Positions 35,389-48,331 of a DNA stretch of 64,000 nucleotides are shown piece after piece (positions within the stretch are counted from its first letter, which is position 1; each line of letters begins with the position of its first letter). Position numbers and translations under genes: made by a program. This stretch comes from Archangiaceae bacterium (GTDB lineage: Bacteria > Myxococcota > Myxococcia > Myxococcales > Myxococcaceae). The DNA is taken from contig JADJNS010000012.1 of assembly GCA_016714225.1 (NCBI GenBank), positions 1 through 64,000 of the forward strand, written 5' to 3'. The notes below the pieces were generated by a model, which had not been told where the DNA came from, did no database searches, and saw only the letters and a program-made list of their open reading frames with translations.

Positions 35389-37920
35389 ATGGCCGACTCT
35401 GACCTCAGGGAGTCCGACACACAGGGCGTCACGGGCGAGACCCGCCTGCCCCCCGCGGCGTCGCTCGACGCGTTCGCCACCCGGCTGGCCGGCTCGAAGC
35501 TGTGGGCGAACCGCCTGGTGTACGGCACGCTGCTGGTGGCGGTGTCGGTGGGGGCCACCTTTCTCGCGTCGCCGGGGCTGTACAGCCAGAAGATTCCCGA
35601 GCTGCGCAACGAAGACGTGGGCAAGCCGTTTCGCGGGGCGTCGCTGGCGGGCTTCAAGGCGAGCCGCGACTACGAGGTGCTCGACGAGACCCGCACCGCA
35701 TCGGGCCGCGACGAGGCGCGGGCGCGGGTGCAGCCCGTGTTCGACTACGACCCGTCGGTGCAGTCGTCGGTGGGGCGGTCGATCGACGACGCCTTCTCGG
35801 AGATGCAGGAGGTGGTCGAGGAGTACCAGATCGAGCACTACCTCAAGGGCGACGGCAAGGCGGGCGAAGACCCGGCGGCGGCGAACGCGGCGAAGAAGCG
35901 CGGGCCCGAGACGAAGGAAGAGGGGGCCGAGCTGGCGGCGCGGCTGCGTGACGCGCGCAAGCGGGTCGAGGGGCACATCTACCTCACCGACAGCGACGAC
36001 TTCGAAGCGCTGGTGCAGAACCGCTTCTCGGCCGAGGCGCAGACCGCGGCGCAGCGGCTGGTGACGCTGGCCTACGGCGCGAAGCTGGTCACCTCGCGCG
36101 ACGAGCTGTCGCGGGTCGACCAGAGCGGCATCACGGTGCGCATCTTGGGGGGCACCAGCGAGCACCACCTCGACACCCGGCAGCTGACCAACGACCAGCG
36201 CGGCTCGGGCGTGGCCGACCTGCGCGAGGTCTCAGAGGCGCTCGACCGCTATGCGGCGGTGCCGGGCAACCTGATGCCCGACACTCCGGCGGCGCTGCGG
36301 CGCGCGGTGCTGCGCCTGGTGAAGCGGCAGCTGCGCGCGAACCTCACCATCAACCTGGCCGAGACCGAGGCGCGGCGCCGAGCGGCGTACGAAGCGGCGA
36401 AGCCGATGGTGGTGAGCATCAAGAAGGGCCAGAAGGTGATCGGCGACGGAGAGCTGATCACCCAGACGCACCTGCTGGTGGTGCAGAAGATGCGCGAGCA
36501 GACCGACGAGCTCGACATGCTGCAGCTGCAGGTCGGCGGCGCGGGCGTGGTGGCGGTGGTGACGGTGGCGCTGTGGCTCTTCTTGCGCGCGGTGGGCCGG
36601 TTCCGCCCCAGCCGAAAAGACGCGCTGTTCATGGGCATGCTGCTGCTGGGCCTGCTGGGCCTGATGCACCTGTGGGTGACCATCGCCGACGCGGTGCACG
36701 ACCGGTACCCGCAGATGCCGATCGAGGCGCTGTACTTCTGCTTCCCGCTGGCGGCCGGCGCGATGCTGGTGCGCTTCGTCTTGTCGGAAGAGCTCGCCCT
36801 GTTCTTCGCGCTGGTGTTCTCGTGCCTGTGCGGGGTGATGATCGGCAACTCGCTGTCGTTCGCCACCTTCGCGCTGGTGACCTCGCTGGTGGCGTCAGAC
36901 CGCATTCGCTACGCGAAAGACCGCACCGGCATCTTTCGCGCCGGAGTGTGGACGGGGGCCGTCGGGGCGCTGCTGGTGGTGTTTCTCCAGCTCGCCGAGG
37001 GGCGCGGGCTGTGGGGCGACACGCTGATCGGCGCGCTGTTCGCGCTGCTGGCGGGGTCGTTCGCGGTGCCGACGCTGGTGATGGCGCTGACCCCGCTGAC
37101 CGAGGCGGCGTTCGGCTACGCCTCGGACATCAAGCTGCTCGAGCTGGCGAACCTGAACCACCCGGCGCTCAAGGAGCTCATCGTTCAGGCGCCGGGCACG
37201 TACCACCACAGCATCATCATGGGCTCGCTGGTCGAGGCGGCGGCCGAGGCGATCGGCGCGAACCCGCTGCTGGCGCGCAGCTGCGCCTACTACCACGACA
37301 TCGGAAAGGGCCGGAACCCGCTGTACTTCGGTGAGAACCAGAAGGGCGAGAACCGGCACGACCAGCTCGCGCCTGCGATGAGCGCGGTGATCATCAAGCG
37401 GCACGTCACCGAGGGCATCGAGATGGCGCGGCAGTACAAGCTGCCGCGGCGGGTGGCGGCGGCGATACCCGAGCACCACGGCACCCGGCTGGTGGGCTTC
37501 TTCTTTCACAAGGCCAAGAAAGAACAGGAAGGCAAAGAGGGCCCGGTGGTGCTGGACGAGAGCGTGTACCGCTACGCCGGCCCCAAGCCGCAGTCGCGCG
37601 AGACGGCGCTGGTGATGATCGCCGACGCGGTCGAGGCGGCGTCGCGGTCGATGCCCGAGCCGACCAGCTCGAACCTGCACGCGCTGGTGCAGAAGCTCAT
37701 CAACGTGATCTTCAGCGAGGGTCAGCTCGACGAGTGCGACCTGACGCTGAAAGACCTGAACGTCATCTCGAACTCGTTCGTGCGCACGCTCGAGGGCATC
37801 TACCACGCGCGGCCGTCGTACCCGGCGGCGGCGGTGGGCGGCCCTTCGCTGAAGCCGGCGCTGACCCTGGCGCGCAACGCGCCGGCCGAGAGCGCTCCGG
37901 CGAAGAAGTCGGGCAGCTAG
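35389..37920 (+). CDS. pgpH: 7TM-HD hydrolase (PgpH-like)
   Basis: About 843 aa from the ATG at 35389. A TTG at 35347 is also possible. One N-terminal membrane segment is followed by a large extracytoplasmic part, then about six membrane segments (470-580), then a cytoplasmic HD domain: GTYHHSIIMGSLV, YYHDIGKGRNPLYFGENQ, MIADAVEAASR. All metal residues are present. Family members degrade cyclic di-AMP. Whether myxobacteria use that nucleotide is not shown here. ybeY follows directly, as in phoH-pgpH-ybeY clusters, but phoH is not present. Confidence 0.9.
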   Translation: MADSDLRESDTQGVTGETRLPPAASLDAFATRLAGSKLWANRLVYGTLLVAVSVGATFLASPGLYSQKIPELRNEDVGKPFRGASLAGFKASRDYEVLDETRTASGRDEARARVQPVFDYDPSVQSSVGRSIDDAFSEMQEVVEEYQIEHYLKGDGKAGEDPAAANAAKKRGPETKEEGAELAARLRDARKRVEGHIYLTDSDDFEALVQNRFSAEAQTAAQRLVTLAYGAKLVTSRDELSRVDQSGITVRILGGTSEHHLDTRQLTNDQRGSGVADLREVSEALDRYAAVPGNLMPDTPAALRRAVLRLVKRQLRANLTINLAETEARRRAAYEAAKPMVVSIKKGQKVIGDGELITQTHLLVVQKMREQTDELDMLQLQVGGAGVVAVVTVALWLFLRAVGRFRPSRKDALFMGMLLLGLLGLMHLWVTIADAVHDRYPQMPIEALYFCFPLAAGAMLVRFVLSEELALFFALVFSCLCGVMIGNSLSFATFALVTSLVASDRIRYAKDRTGIFRAGVWTGAVGALLVVFLQLAEGRGLWGDTLIGALFALLAGSFAVPTLVMALTPLTEAAFGYASDIKLLELANLNHPALKELIVQAPGTYHHSIIMGSLVEAAAEAIGANPLLARSCAYYHDIGKGRNPLYFGENQKGENRHDQLAPAMSAVIIKRHVTEGIEMARQYKLPRRVAAAIPEHHGTRLVGFFFHKAKKEQEGKEGPVVLDESVYRYAGPKPQSRETALVMIADAVEAASRSMPEPTSSNLHALVQKLINVIFSEGQLDECDLTLKDLNVISNSFVRTLEGIYHARPSYPAAAVGGPSLKPALTLARNAPAESAPAKKSGS

Positions 37921-37923
37921 CCT

Positions 37924-38367
37924 TTGAGGCTGTCACCGTTTCCGAAGCTGAAGGGCCGCAAGGTCACCGTGACCGGCGGCGGGAAACAGGGGCAGCGTCT
38001 GAAACGGGTGGCACTGGGTTTTCTGCGCGCGCTGAAGCTCGACGGGGTCGAGCTGTCGCTGTCGATCGTGACCGACGCGCAGATTCGCCATCTCAACAAG
38101 CAATGGCGCCACAAGGACAAGGCGACCGACGTGCTGTCGTTTCCGACGGGTGACGCCCTGCTGGGAGACGTGGTGATCTCGCTTCAGACGGGTCGCCGTG
38201 TGGCGCGGGAGCTGGGGGTCAGCCTCGAAACCGAGCTGAATCTCTACCTGGCCCACGGCCTGCTCCACCTCTTGGGGTACGACCATCATCGCCGGGTCGA
38301 TCGCGTGAAGATGGCGCGCGCCGAGAGAAAGCTGCTCGGCGACGCCGGAATGCTGACGCGACGGTAA
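37924..38367 (+). CDS. ybeY: Endoribonuclease YbeY
   Basis: 147 aa. TTG start 3 nt after pgpH. Pattern ELSLSIVTDAQIRHLNKQWRHKDKATDVLSFP and the zinc site HGLLHLLGYDHH (three His). It is needed for rRNA maturation and quality control. Length is normal and the neighbour pgpH is the usual one. Confidence 0.95.
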   Translation: MRLSPFPKLKGRKVTVTGGGKQGQRLKRVALGFLRALKLDGVELSLSIVTDAQIRHLNKQWRHKDKATDVLSFPTGDALLGDVVISLQTGRRVARELGVSLETELNLYLAHGLLHLLGYDHHRRVDRVKMARAERKLLGDAGMLTRR

Positions 38368-38407
38368 CGTTCAAAGCGCGGCACGCCGCTTGGAAGACGT
38401 GAACGCC

Positions 38408-39766
38408 ATGACGTCGACACTCGACCAACTGGCTCCGGGCTTCACCGCGAAGCTCAATCTGATCACGGACCTGCTCATCATTCTCGCCGCCATGCTCGCC
38501 GCTGGTTTCGGTCACTCCGAGATCATCGTGCTGTCGGGCGTGGCGATGTGGTTGATGCTGGGCATCACGCTGCGCCACTACGACGCGTGGGCCTACGGGC
38601 GCACCGCGGCGTTCGACACCGGCATGGTGTCGATCATGATGATGGCGGTGATGACGCTGCTGATCGTGCTGGCGCGCCTGGTGCCCGGCGCTCCCCAGCT
38701 GGCCGAGGTGGCGGTGGTGCCGCTGGCGTGCTGGCCGCTGCTCATCGCGCTGCGGCTGTTGGTGTTCCGCACCATCTCGCGGCAAGAAGCGCCGCTCGAC
38801 GAGGTGCTCATCATCGGCACCGGCTCGCTGGCGCGGAAGACCGCCGAAGACATTCGCGCCCGCGGCAAGCGCCGGGTGTCGGGTCACCTCGCGTTTCAGG
38901 GCGACGCGGCGCTGCCCGGGCAGCTGGGGGTGGCGGCCGACCTCGACAAGATTCTGCGCACCACCCCGGTCGACGAGGTGATGATCGCCGGCTCGCCGCT
39001 CAAGGTCGGCCCCGAGATGCAGGCGTGCATTCGGGTGTGCGAGCGGCTGGGGGTGCCCTTCGCGCTGCCGCTCTCGGGCTTCCGCTTCGACCGGGCGCGG
39101 CCGGTGGGCGGCCGGGCAGTGAGCGACGGCTACCTGCACTACCTGTCGGTCGACCTGAAGCGGCACCAGCGGGCGGTGAAGCGGCTGTTCGACATCGCGG
39201 CGTCGTCGTTCGCGCTGGTGGTGCTCTCGCCGCTGCTGCTGGCGGTGGCGGCGATCATCAAGCTGACCAGCAAGGGGCCGGTGTTCTTCAAACAGACCCG
39301 GTGCGGCCTGCACGGTCGGCCCTTTCAGATGCTGAAGTTCCGCTCGATGGTGGTCGACGCCGAGCAGCTGCGCGAGAAGCTGATGCAGCAGAACGAGATG
39401 AAGGGCGGGCCGGTGTTCAAGATGAAGAACGACCCGCGCATCACTCCGATCGGCCGGTTCATTCGCAAGTTCTCGATCGACGAGCTGCCCCAGCTGATCA
39501 ACGTGCTGGCCGGCGACATGAGCGTGGTGGGCCCGCGCCCGGCGCTGCCCAAAGAGGTCGAGGTCTACGAGTCGTGGCAGCGCCGGCGCCTCTCGGTTCG
39601 CCCGGGCCTCACCTGCATCTGGCAGGTCAGCGGCCGCAACCAGATCTCGTTCGAGGAGTGGATGGTGCTCGACATGCAGTACATCGACCGCTGGAGCCTG
39701 GGCTTCGACATCTCGCTGATCTTGAAGACCTTCCCCGTCGTTCTGACTGGTCGCGGGGCGAGCTGA
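38408..39766 (+). CDS. Polyprenyl glycosylphosphotransferase (WbaP/EpsZ type)
   Basis: About 452 aa. I prefer the ATG at 38408. A TTG at 38390 is also possible. Four membrane helices span the first 120 residues, then a Rossmann-like segment (EVLIIGTGSLARKTAEDIRARG), another helix, and the catalytic domain: KGPVFFKQTRCGLHGRPFQMLKFRSMV, DELPQLINVLAGDMSVVGPRPALP, RPGLTCIWQVSGR. It starts polysaccharide repeat synthesis by loading the first sugar-1-phosphate onto undecaprenyl phosphate. No other polysaccharide gene is near, which is unusual. A strong terminator follows. Confidence 0.93.
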   Translation: MTSTLDQLAPGFTAKLNLITDLLIILAAMLAAGFGHSEIIVLSGVAMWLMLGITLRHYDAWAYGRTAAFDTGMVSIMMMAVMTLLIVLARLVPGAPQLAEVAVVPLACWPLLIALRLLVFRTISRQEAPLDEVLIIGTGSLARKTAEDIRARGKRRVSGHLAFQGDAALPGQLGVAADLDKILRTTPVDEVMIAGSPLKVGPEMQACIRVCERLGVPFALPLSGFRFDRARPVGGRAVSDGYLHYLSVDLKRHQRAVKRLFDIAASSFALVVLSPLLLAVAAIIKLTSKGPVFFKQTRCGLHGRPFQMLKFRSMVVDAEQLREKLMQQNEMKGGPVFKMKNDPRITPIGRFIRKFSIDELPQLINVLAGDMSVVGPRPALPKEVEVYESWQRRRLSVRPGLTCIWQVSGRNQISFEEWMVLDMQYIDRWSLGFDISLILKTFPVVLTGRGAS

Positions 39767-39785
39767 TTCGACTCGCTCACGTGCC

Positions 39786-39818
39786 GCCCGCTCCTCGAAA
39801 GGGGAGCGGGCTTTTTTT
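39786..39818 (+). terminator. Intrinsic terminator after the glycosylphosphotransferase
   Basis: Perfect 9-bp stem GCCCGCTCC (39786-39794) and GGAGCGGGC (39803-39811), then seven Ts. It is 20 nt after the stop and 29 nt before the next start, so the two genes are separate units. Confidence 0.9.
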
Positions 39819-39846
39819 CGTTCGGGGTGTGCTACGCCGCGCGCGC

Positions 39847-41271
39847 ATGGCCACTGACGCAGCCGTCGCCGCCGCTTCGAGCCCGCCCGCCAAGGCCGCG
39901 AGCACGCGCTACCCGCCACAGGCGTTCTTCGTCATCTTCACCGAAGGCGCCGAGCGCATGAGCTTCTACGGGCTCACCGCGATTCTCACCACCCACATGA
40001 GCGAGCACCTCGGCTTCAGCGAGGCGAACGCCGTGGCGCTGTTCTCGATCTTCAGCGCGGTGACGTACATCGCGCCGCTGCTCGGCGGCTGGCTGGCCGA
40101 CCGCTTTCTGGGCCGCTACCGCACCATTCTGTTCGTGTCGTTCGGCTACGTGCTGGGCCACGTGGTGCTCTCGGCCTTCGAGAACCGCTTCGGGCTGTAC
40201 CTGGGCTGCGCTTTGATCGCGATGGGGGCGGGCGGCATCAAGCCGAACGTGTCGGTCTTCATGGGCGACCAGTTCCGCAAAGATCAGGAGCACATGCTCG
40301 AGCGCGCCTACGGGTGGTTCTACTTCTCGATCAACGTGGGGTCGGCGATCGGCATCACCGCGTGCAGCGAGGTCTACGAGCGCAAGCAGACCGCGCTGGC
40401 GTTCTTGATACCCGCCATCGCGATGGGCATCGCGCTGGTCATCTACTACCTGGGCCGCAACCGCTACACCCGGGTGCCGCCCACCGGCCCCAACCCGAAC
40501 GGCTTCTTCGCGGTGCTGGGGCACCTGTTCAGCGTCACGCCTCAGCCGGGCCAGTCGCGGCTCGAGGCGGCGGGCGCGAAGTTCCCGCCTCAGTCGATCA
40601 CCGGCGTGCGCGCGGTGTACCGCATCGGCTTCGTGTTTCTCTTCATCTCGGCGTTCTGGGCGCTGTTCTTCCAGTACGGCGGCAGCTGGCAGATTCAGGC
40701 CAGCAAGATGAACCGGGAGCTGTTCGGCTGGAGCATGGGCGCCGGCTTCTATTCGAACCTCAACACCGTGTTCGTGCTGTCGCTGATTCCCATCATGAAC
40801 GCGGTCTACAAGCGGCGCGCCGACGCGGGGCACGCGCTGACGCCGATTCGCAAGATGACCATCGGCATGTTCATCGCGCCGCTGGCGTTTCTGGCGGCCT
40901 GGGCGCTGCAGAACCGGCTCGACGCCGCGCTGGCTGCGGGCCAGACGGCTCCGCACGCGATGCTGCAGGCGGTGCAGTACTTCTTCCTCTCGCTGGCCGA
41001 GGTGCTCATCTCGATCACCGGGCTCGAGTTCGCGTTCACGCAGGCGCCCAAGGAGATGAAGGGCGTGGTGATGGGCATGTGGTTTCTGTGCATCTCGCTG
41101 GGCGCGCAGCTGACCGCGCTGGTGGCCAAGGCGTTCTCGCTGGTGGCCGGTGACCCCATCAACTGGCAGTCGTTCTTTCTGGTGTTCTTCGGCATCAGCG
41201 TGGCCGCGGCGGTGGGGTTCTCGTTCGTGGGCAAGTGGTACCGGCCCGCCCACGTGGAAGCTGCTCCCTGA
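39847..41271 (+). CDS. POT-family peptide transporter
   Basis: 474 aa. ATG just after the terminator. About 12-14 helices. Signature features include FTEGAERMSFYGLTAILTTHM (the ExxERFxYYG-type motif), MGAGGIKPNVSVFMGDQF and FAFTQAPKEMKGVVMGMWFL. It is a proton-coupled di- or tripeptide importer, relevant to a predator that takes up peptides. A second POT gene, facing it, is 490 nt away. The reading frame is longer upstream, but that part is shadow sequence. Confidence 0.9.
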   Translation: MATDAAVAAASSPPAKAASTRYPPQAFFVIFTEGAERMSFYGLTAILTTHMSEHLGFSEANAVALFSIFSAVTYIAPLLGGWLADRFLGRYRTILFVSFGYVLGHVVLSAFENRFGLYLGCALIAMGAGGIKPNVSVFMGDQFRKDQEHMLERAYGWFYFSINVGSAIGITACSEVYERKQTALAFLIPAIAMGIALVIYYLGRNRYTRVPPTGPNPNGFFAVLGHLFSVTPQPGQSRLEAAGAKFPPQSITGVRAVYRIGFVFLFISAFWALFFQYGGSWQIQASKMNRELFGWSMGAGFYSNLNTVFVLSLIPIMNAVYKRRADAGHALTPIRKMTIGMFIAPLAFLAAWALQNRLDAALAAGQTAPHAMLQAVQYFFLSLAEVLISITGLEFAFTQAPKEMKGVVMGMWFLCISLGAQLTALVAKAFSLVAGDPINWQSFFLVFFGISVAAAVGFSFVGKWYRPAHVEAAP

Positions 41272-41311
41272 GGTTGCCTCGTGCGTGCTGGGCGGGCTAG
41301 GGCCTGCCGAA

Positions 41312-41752
41312 GTGAACGCGCAGCTGAAGCCACTGCCCGTCGATCTCACCGAGCTCTGCATCGCGCTCGAGAGCGAGGGTGACGGCTTCGACTGGTACCT
41401 CGACACCGAGACCGGCGACACGGTGCTGGTGAACGCCGAGTACGAGCCCGACGAGTACGGGGGTCTCAAGGTCGAAGAGATCGAAGGCAACCCGCAGCGC
41501 TTTCGCCGGGTGCCGGTGGTCGACGAGCGTCAGGCGTTTCGCGACATGGAGGCCTTCGCCCTCGCGCAGCAGGACGAGCGGCTGAAAGAGTCGCTGCTCA
41601 TCGCGCTCGAGGCGCCGCGCCCGATGCGCCGCTTTCGCGCGGTGCTGGGCTGGCTGCCCCCGGTGCAGCACCAGTGGCACGCGTTTCGGCACCAGGCGCT
41701 GGTGGCGCGCGCCTGCGCCTGGCTCGAGCAGCTGGGCCTGCAGCCCGAGTGA
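41312..41752 (+). CDS. UPF0158 protein
   Basis: 146 aa from a GTG at 41312 (MNAQLKPLPVDL). The first 60 residues match UPF0158: DLTELCIALESEGDGFDWYLDTETGDTVLV, followed by FRRVPVVDERQAFRDMEAFAL. No catalytic motif is known for the family. It lies between two POT transporters and is convergent with the second, 3 nt apart. Confidence 0.85.
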   Translation: MNAQLKPLPVDLTELCIALESEGDGFDWYLDTETGDTVLVNAEYEPDEYGGLKVEEIEGNPQRFRRVPVVDERQAFRDMEAFALAQQDERLKESLLIALEAPRPMRRFRAVLGWLPPVQHQWHAFRHQALVARACAWLEQLGLQPE

Positions 41753-41755
41753 GCG

Positions 41756-43366
41756 TCAGGGCGTCGAGCGGGGCCTTTCTGGCACCGGCGGCGGCGTGAG
41801 CTGGGCCACGGTGGGCAGGTAGCGGTCGACCATCACGTAGCGCGCGGCGATGAATGCAAGCGCGATGGCGGCGACGAACGCGGCGCCCGCGTAGAAGAAG
41901 AACAGCGTGGCGCCCTTGAAGTGGAGGAGCTCGGAGGCGCGCGCCACCGCCAGGTTGCCCAGCGCGGTGGTGAGCAGCCAGAAGCTCATCAGGGTGCCCT
42001 TCATCTCGACCGGGGCCTGGGAGTAGGCGAACTCGAGGCCGCTGGTCGACACCATCACCTCGGAGAGGGTGAGCAGCACGTACGGCCCCAGCTGCCACAT
42101 GATGCTGAGCTTCTGACCGGCGTCGATGGGCGCCTGCACCATGCCGGCGGCGACCCACGAGCTGGCGGCGACGAACATGCCGATGGTCATGCGGCGCAGC
42201 GGCGTCATCTCGAAGCCGAGCCGCTTGAGGGCGGGGTAGCCGAACGCGCCCATCAGGGGGATGAGAATCATCACCAGCGCGGGGTTGATGAGCTGCATCT
42301 GCGAGGGCTCGAAGACGATCGGCCAGGCCTGGTACCCGGTGGGCTGGCCGACGGCGAGGCGCCAGACCAGCAGGACAAAGGCCAGGCCGAAGGCGCCTCG
42401 AGCGACGGTGCGGCCGAGCCACTGCTCGAGGCGGTCGAAGAAGAGGAAGAGGGCGACCACGAAGAAGCACAGCCAGCCGAGCTCGGCGCGGTACCAGTCG
42501 ATCATCAGCACCGCGATGCGGCCGTCCATCGACTTGGCCTGCACCACCCAGGTCGAAGCCTTCTGGTCGAACAGCGCCCAGAAGAGGGGAATCGGGGCGA
42601 ACACCAGCAGCACCTTGAGCACCGAGCGGGTGCCCTCGACGGCCACCGAGGGGTGCTTCTGCGAGGTCTGCTCCCACGAGCCCGAGCGCAGGCGGGTGAG
42701 CAGCACCGAGAGAAAGCCGTGCTGCTTGGGGCCGCTGGGCGGCACCACCACGTACTTGTGCCGGCCGGCCCAGAAGATGACGGTGGCGACCAGCATCAAC
42801 GCGCCGGGTATGCCGAACGCCACCCGCGGGCCGGCCCACTCGGCCTTGAGCAGCTTGGGAATGAAGGCGCTGGCGAAGAACGACCCCAAATTGATGCTCC
42901 AGTAGAAGGCCTGGAACACGCGGCTGGCCTGGGCCTTGTTCTGGGCGTTGAACTGGTCGCCCACCATCGCGCTGACGCAGGGCTTGATGCCACCGCTGCC
43001 CACCGCGATGAGAAACAGCCCGAAGTAGAAGCCGAGCTTGTCGCTGACGAAGAGCGCGAGGCAGAAGTTGCCCAGGCAGTAGACCAGCGAGAGCCAGAGA
43101 ATGGTGCGGTACTTGCCCCACCAGCGGTCGGCGAGATACCCGCCGATGAGCGGGAACAGGTACACGCCCACCACGAAGTCGTGGAAGTGCGCCTTCGACA
43201 GCGCGGTGCGCGTGTCGACGTCGGGCACCTCGTTCACCAGCAGGTACTCGATGAGGAACACGGTGAGAATGTTGCGCATGCCGTAGAAGCTGAAGCGCTC
43301 GCAGGCCTCGTTGCCGATGATGAACGGCACCTGCGGCGGCAGCTTCTGCGAGGCGGCGTCGGTCAT
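41756..43366 (-). CDS. POT-family peptide transporter
   Basis: 536 aa, ATG start. About 14 helices. It has NEACERFSFYGMRNILTVFL (ExxERFxYYG), GSGGIKPCVSAMVGDQF, and LEFAYSQAPVEMKGTLMSFWL. It has longer loops than the POT protein at 39847 and is clearly not a recent duplicate of it. The two may differ in peptide preference. It converges on the UPF0158 gene and its start is 78 nt from the uvrA stop. Confidence 0.92.
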   Translation of the reverse strand: MTDAASQKLPPQVPFIIGNEACERFSFYGMRNILTVFLIEYLLVNEVPDVDTRTALSKAHFHDFVVGVYLFPLIGGYLADRWWGKYRTILWLSLVYCLGNFCLALFVSDKLGFYFGLFLIAVGSGGIKPCVSAMVGDQFNAQNKAQASRVFQAFYWSINLGSFFASAFIPKLLKAEWAGPRVAFGIPGALMLVATVIFWAGRHKYVVVPPSGPKQHGFLSVLLTRLRSGSWEQTSQKHPSVAVEGTRSVLKVLLVFAPIPLFWALFDQKASTWVVQAKSMDGRIAVLMIDWYRAELGWLCFFVVALFLFFDRLEQWLGRTVARGAFGLAFVLLVWRLAVGQPTGYQAWPIVFEPSQMQLINPALVMILIPLMGAFGYPALKRLGFEMTPLRRMTIGMFVAASSWVAAGMVQAPIDAGQKLSIMWQLGPYVLLTLSEVMVSTSGLEFAYSQAPVEMKGTLMSFWLLTTALGNLAVARASELLHFKGATLFFFYAGAAFVAAIALAFIAARYVMVDRYLPTVAQLTPPPVPERPRSTP

Positions 43367-43416
43367 GGAGCGCGCGGTATAGGCCGGTCGCGCCGGGCAC
43401 GTCGATGCCTGCCGTA

Positions 43417-43438
43417 CTGCTGCGCTTGAGCGCAGCAG
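43417..43438 (-). terminator. Hairpin downstream of uvrA
   Basis: CTGCTGCGCT (43417-43426) and AGCGCAGCAG (43429-43438) form a perfect stem of 9-10 bp with a very tight loop. It lies 7 nt after the uvrA stop on the minus strand. There is no T-tract, so it may stabilise the mRNA end or act with Rho. Confidence 0.45.
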
Positions 43439-43444
43439 CTGGCC

Positions 43445-46326
<2,882 letters not shown>

Positions 46327-46390
46327 AACTGGGGAGGCGCTGGGATATAGCCCGGAACAGCCGTTCAGTGATAGCCCCGGCGGAGCGTGC

Positions 46391-47922
46391 TCAGCCCTCG
46401 CGCCGGCCCCGCAAGATGATCAGCGCCTTCAGCGTCTCGAAGTCGACGGGCTTTCTGACCAGCGCGTCACCCAGCTCGACGGCCAAGCGCCGGGTGCGCT
46501 CGGTGAAGGGCCCACCTGACACGAAGATGAAGCTCAGGGCGAGCTCGGGCCGGTGCGCGAGCGCCGCCTCGTAGACGGCGAGGCCGTCGGTGTCGGGCAT
46601 CATCAAGTCGCACACCACCGAGTCATAGGGGTTGCGCCGGAGCAGCTCGATGGCCTCTCCGCCGCTGGTGGTCGCGGTGACGTCGAAGTCGTCGCGCAGG
46701 CCCCGCTGGTACGCGCGGAGCACCAGCGGCTCGTCGTCGATCAACAGCACCCGCAGGCGCTCGGGCGCGGGGGTGACCGGCGGTGGCGGGGCCTCCCTTC
46801 GGCGCACCGGAATTCGCGGCGGCAAGCGAAGCTCGAAGGTGGTGCCCTTGCCGGGGGTCGAGGTGAACGAGATGACGCCGCCGTGCTGGTGGACGATCTC
46901 TGCGGTCAGCGAGAGGCCCAGCCCGGTGCCCTCGCCGGGCGGCTTGGTGGTGAAGAACGGCTCGAAGATGCGGCGCTGTACCTCGGGCGTCATGCCGACG
47001 CCGGTGTCTTCGATGACGACGCGCAGCTCGCCGTCGAGCACCGAGCTGTGCACGCGCACCCGCTGGGTATCGGGGCTGCCCTCGGCGATGGCCTGACCGG
47101 CGTTCACCAGCAGGTTGGTGAAGGCCTGGGTCAGCCGCGCCCGATTGCCGCGGGTGATGGGCAACGGCTCGAGCTCGACCACCAGCTGGGCGCGGTAGGT
47201 GATGGTCTTCTTCACCATGCGCACCGCGACCTCGAGCAGCTCGTTGAGGTCGAGCGTCTCGTCTTGCCCTTCGCTGCGCGAGAAGATGCGCAGGTCGGTC
47301 ACCACCGAGACGATGCGGCGCATGCCCTCGCGGCACTCGGAGATCAGCCGCGCCGATTCGTCGAGCGAGGCGACCGACGGCGCGAGCCGCGACAGCTCGA
47401 GCAGGCGCGCCTCGTCTCGCGCGGCGTTCGCCTCGCTGACGGCCTGCGCATAGGCGCGGTGCTTGGCGAGGTTCCGCGCGAGAAAGTCGAGGTTGGCCAG
47501 CACGTAGGTGGCGGGGTTGTTGACCTCGTGGGCCATGCCGGCCGCGAGCTGGCCCACTGCCGCGAGGCGATCGGAGTGCAGCAGCCTGGCGCGCAGCGCA
47601 CGCTCTTCTTCGAGCCGCATCACCAGCTCGTCGGCGAGCATGTTGAGCCCGGTGGCGATGCCGTCGAAGACCGGCATGCGGCCGAGCACCGGCACCCGGC
47701 GGCTGAAGTCGAGCGAGGCGACCGCGATGATGGCGTCGACCAGGGGGTTGAGCTCGGCGTCGAGCTCCGAGGTCACCCGCTCGAAGGTCTGGCGGGCGAT
47801 GGCGCGGCAGTAGCGCGCGCAGATCTCCTGGCGCGCGCCTCGGTCTCGCCTCCGGGAGCGATGCCGAAGGCGTCCAGCAGCGCGGAGACGGCGCTCTCGA
47901 GACCGCGCGGCTCAGCGCTCAT
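46391..47922 (-). CDS. Histidine kinase with C-terminal receiver (one frame break)
   Basis: About 510 aa from the ATG at 47922, which overlaps the STAS-like stop. Domains: a helical N-terminus (FERVTSELDAEL), coiled linker (LHSDRLAAVGQLAAGMAHEVNNP, H box), ATPase (NLLVNAGQAI, DTGVGMTPE, GTGLGLSL), and a receiver (CDLMMPDTDG, VRKPVDF). All main residues are present. There is no membrane segment. Frame shifts near 47830. A single added base after GCGCC gives the longer N-terminus. The signal it senses is unknown. Confidence 0.88.
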
Positions 47923-48331
47923 CGCGGCGGGCATCGTCGAACTGCTCCAGCCAGCGTTCTGCGTCTTCGGGCGAGGTGAAGATTCGGGTGGGGTAGCGGG
48001 GCTTGTTCAACCCCAGAAAGAAGCTGCCCAGCACGCGGCTGATGGGAGAGCCGACCACCAACGCGCAGCAGCAGGTGTGGGCGTCGCTCTCGGCGCCGCT
48101 GTAGAGCTGGCGGGCCTCACGGCTCTGCGACCGCGCGGCCCTCAGGTCGACGAGCACCCGCGCCTTCTGTCCGCCGGTGAGCCGCGACATCACGCCCAGG
48201 TGCTCCCGCGCGTCGGCCCCGGTGACCTCGGCGTTCTCGACGAACCTCGCGCGAAGCGTGCGCCCGTCGAACAGGAAGTCGACGGTACGGGTGTTCTCGG
48301 TGCGAATGTTCACGCGCAACAGGCTCTGCAT
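47912..48331 (-). CDS. STAS-like (DUF7793-type) protein
   Basis: 139 aa. Two similar halves around YRVxIx and VLVDLRAARSQSREARQLYSG and then PTRIFTSPEDAERWLEQF, as in SpoIIAA-like/DUF7793 single-domain proteins. The usual phospho-Ser of anti-anti-sigma factors is not obvious. It is translationally coupled to the histidine kinase through the ATG-TGA overlap. The pairing suggests it controls or is controlled by that kinase. Confidence 0.7.
   Translation of the reverse strand: MQSLLRVNIRTENTRTVDFLFDGRTLRARFVENAEVTGADAREHLGVMSRLTGGQKARVLVDLRAARSQSREARQLYSGAESDAHTCCCALVVGSPISRVLGSFFLGLNKPRYPTRIFTSPEDAERWLEQFDDARRDER

Noticed and set aside
38408..39766. Part of a capsule or exopolysaccharide cluster
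   Set aside because: No other glycosyltransferase, flippase or polymerase gene is near, so only the single initiating transferase can be supported.
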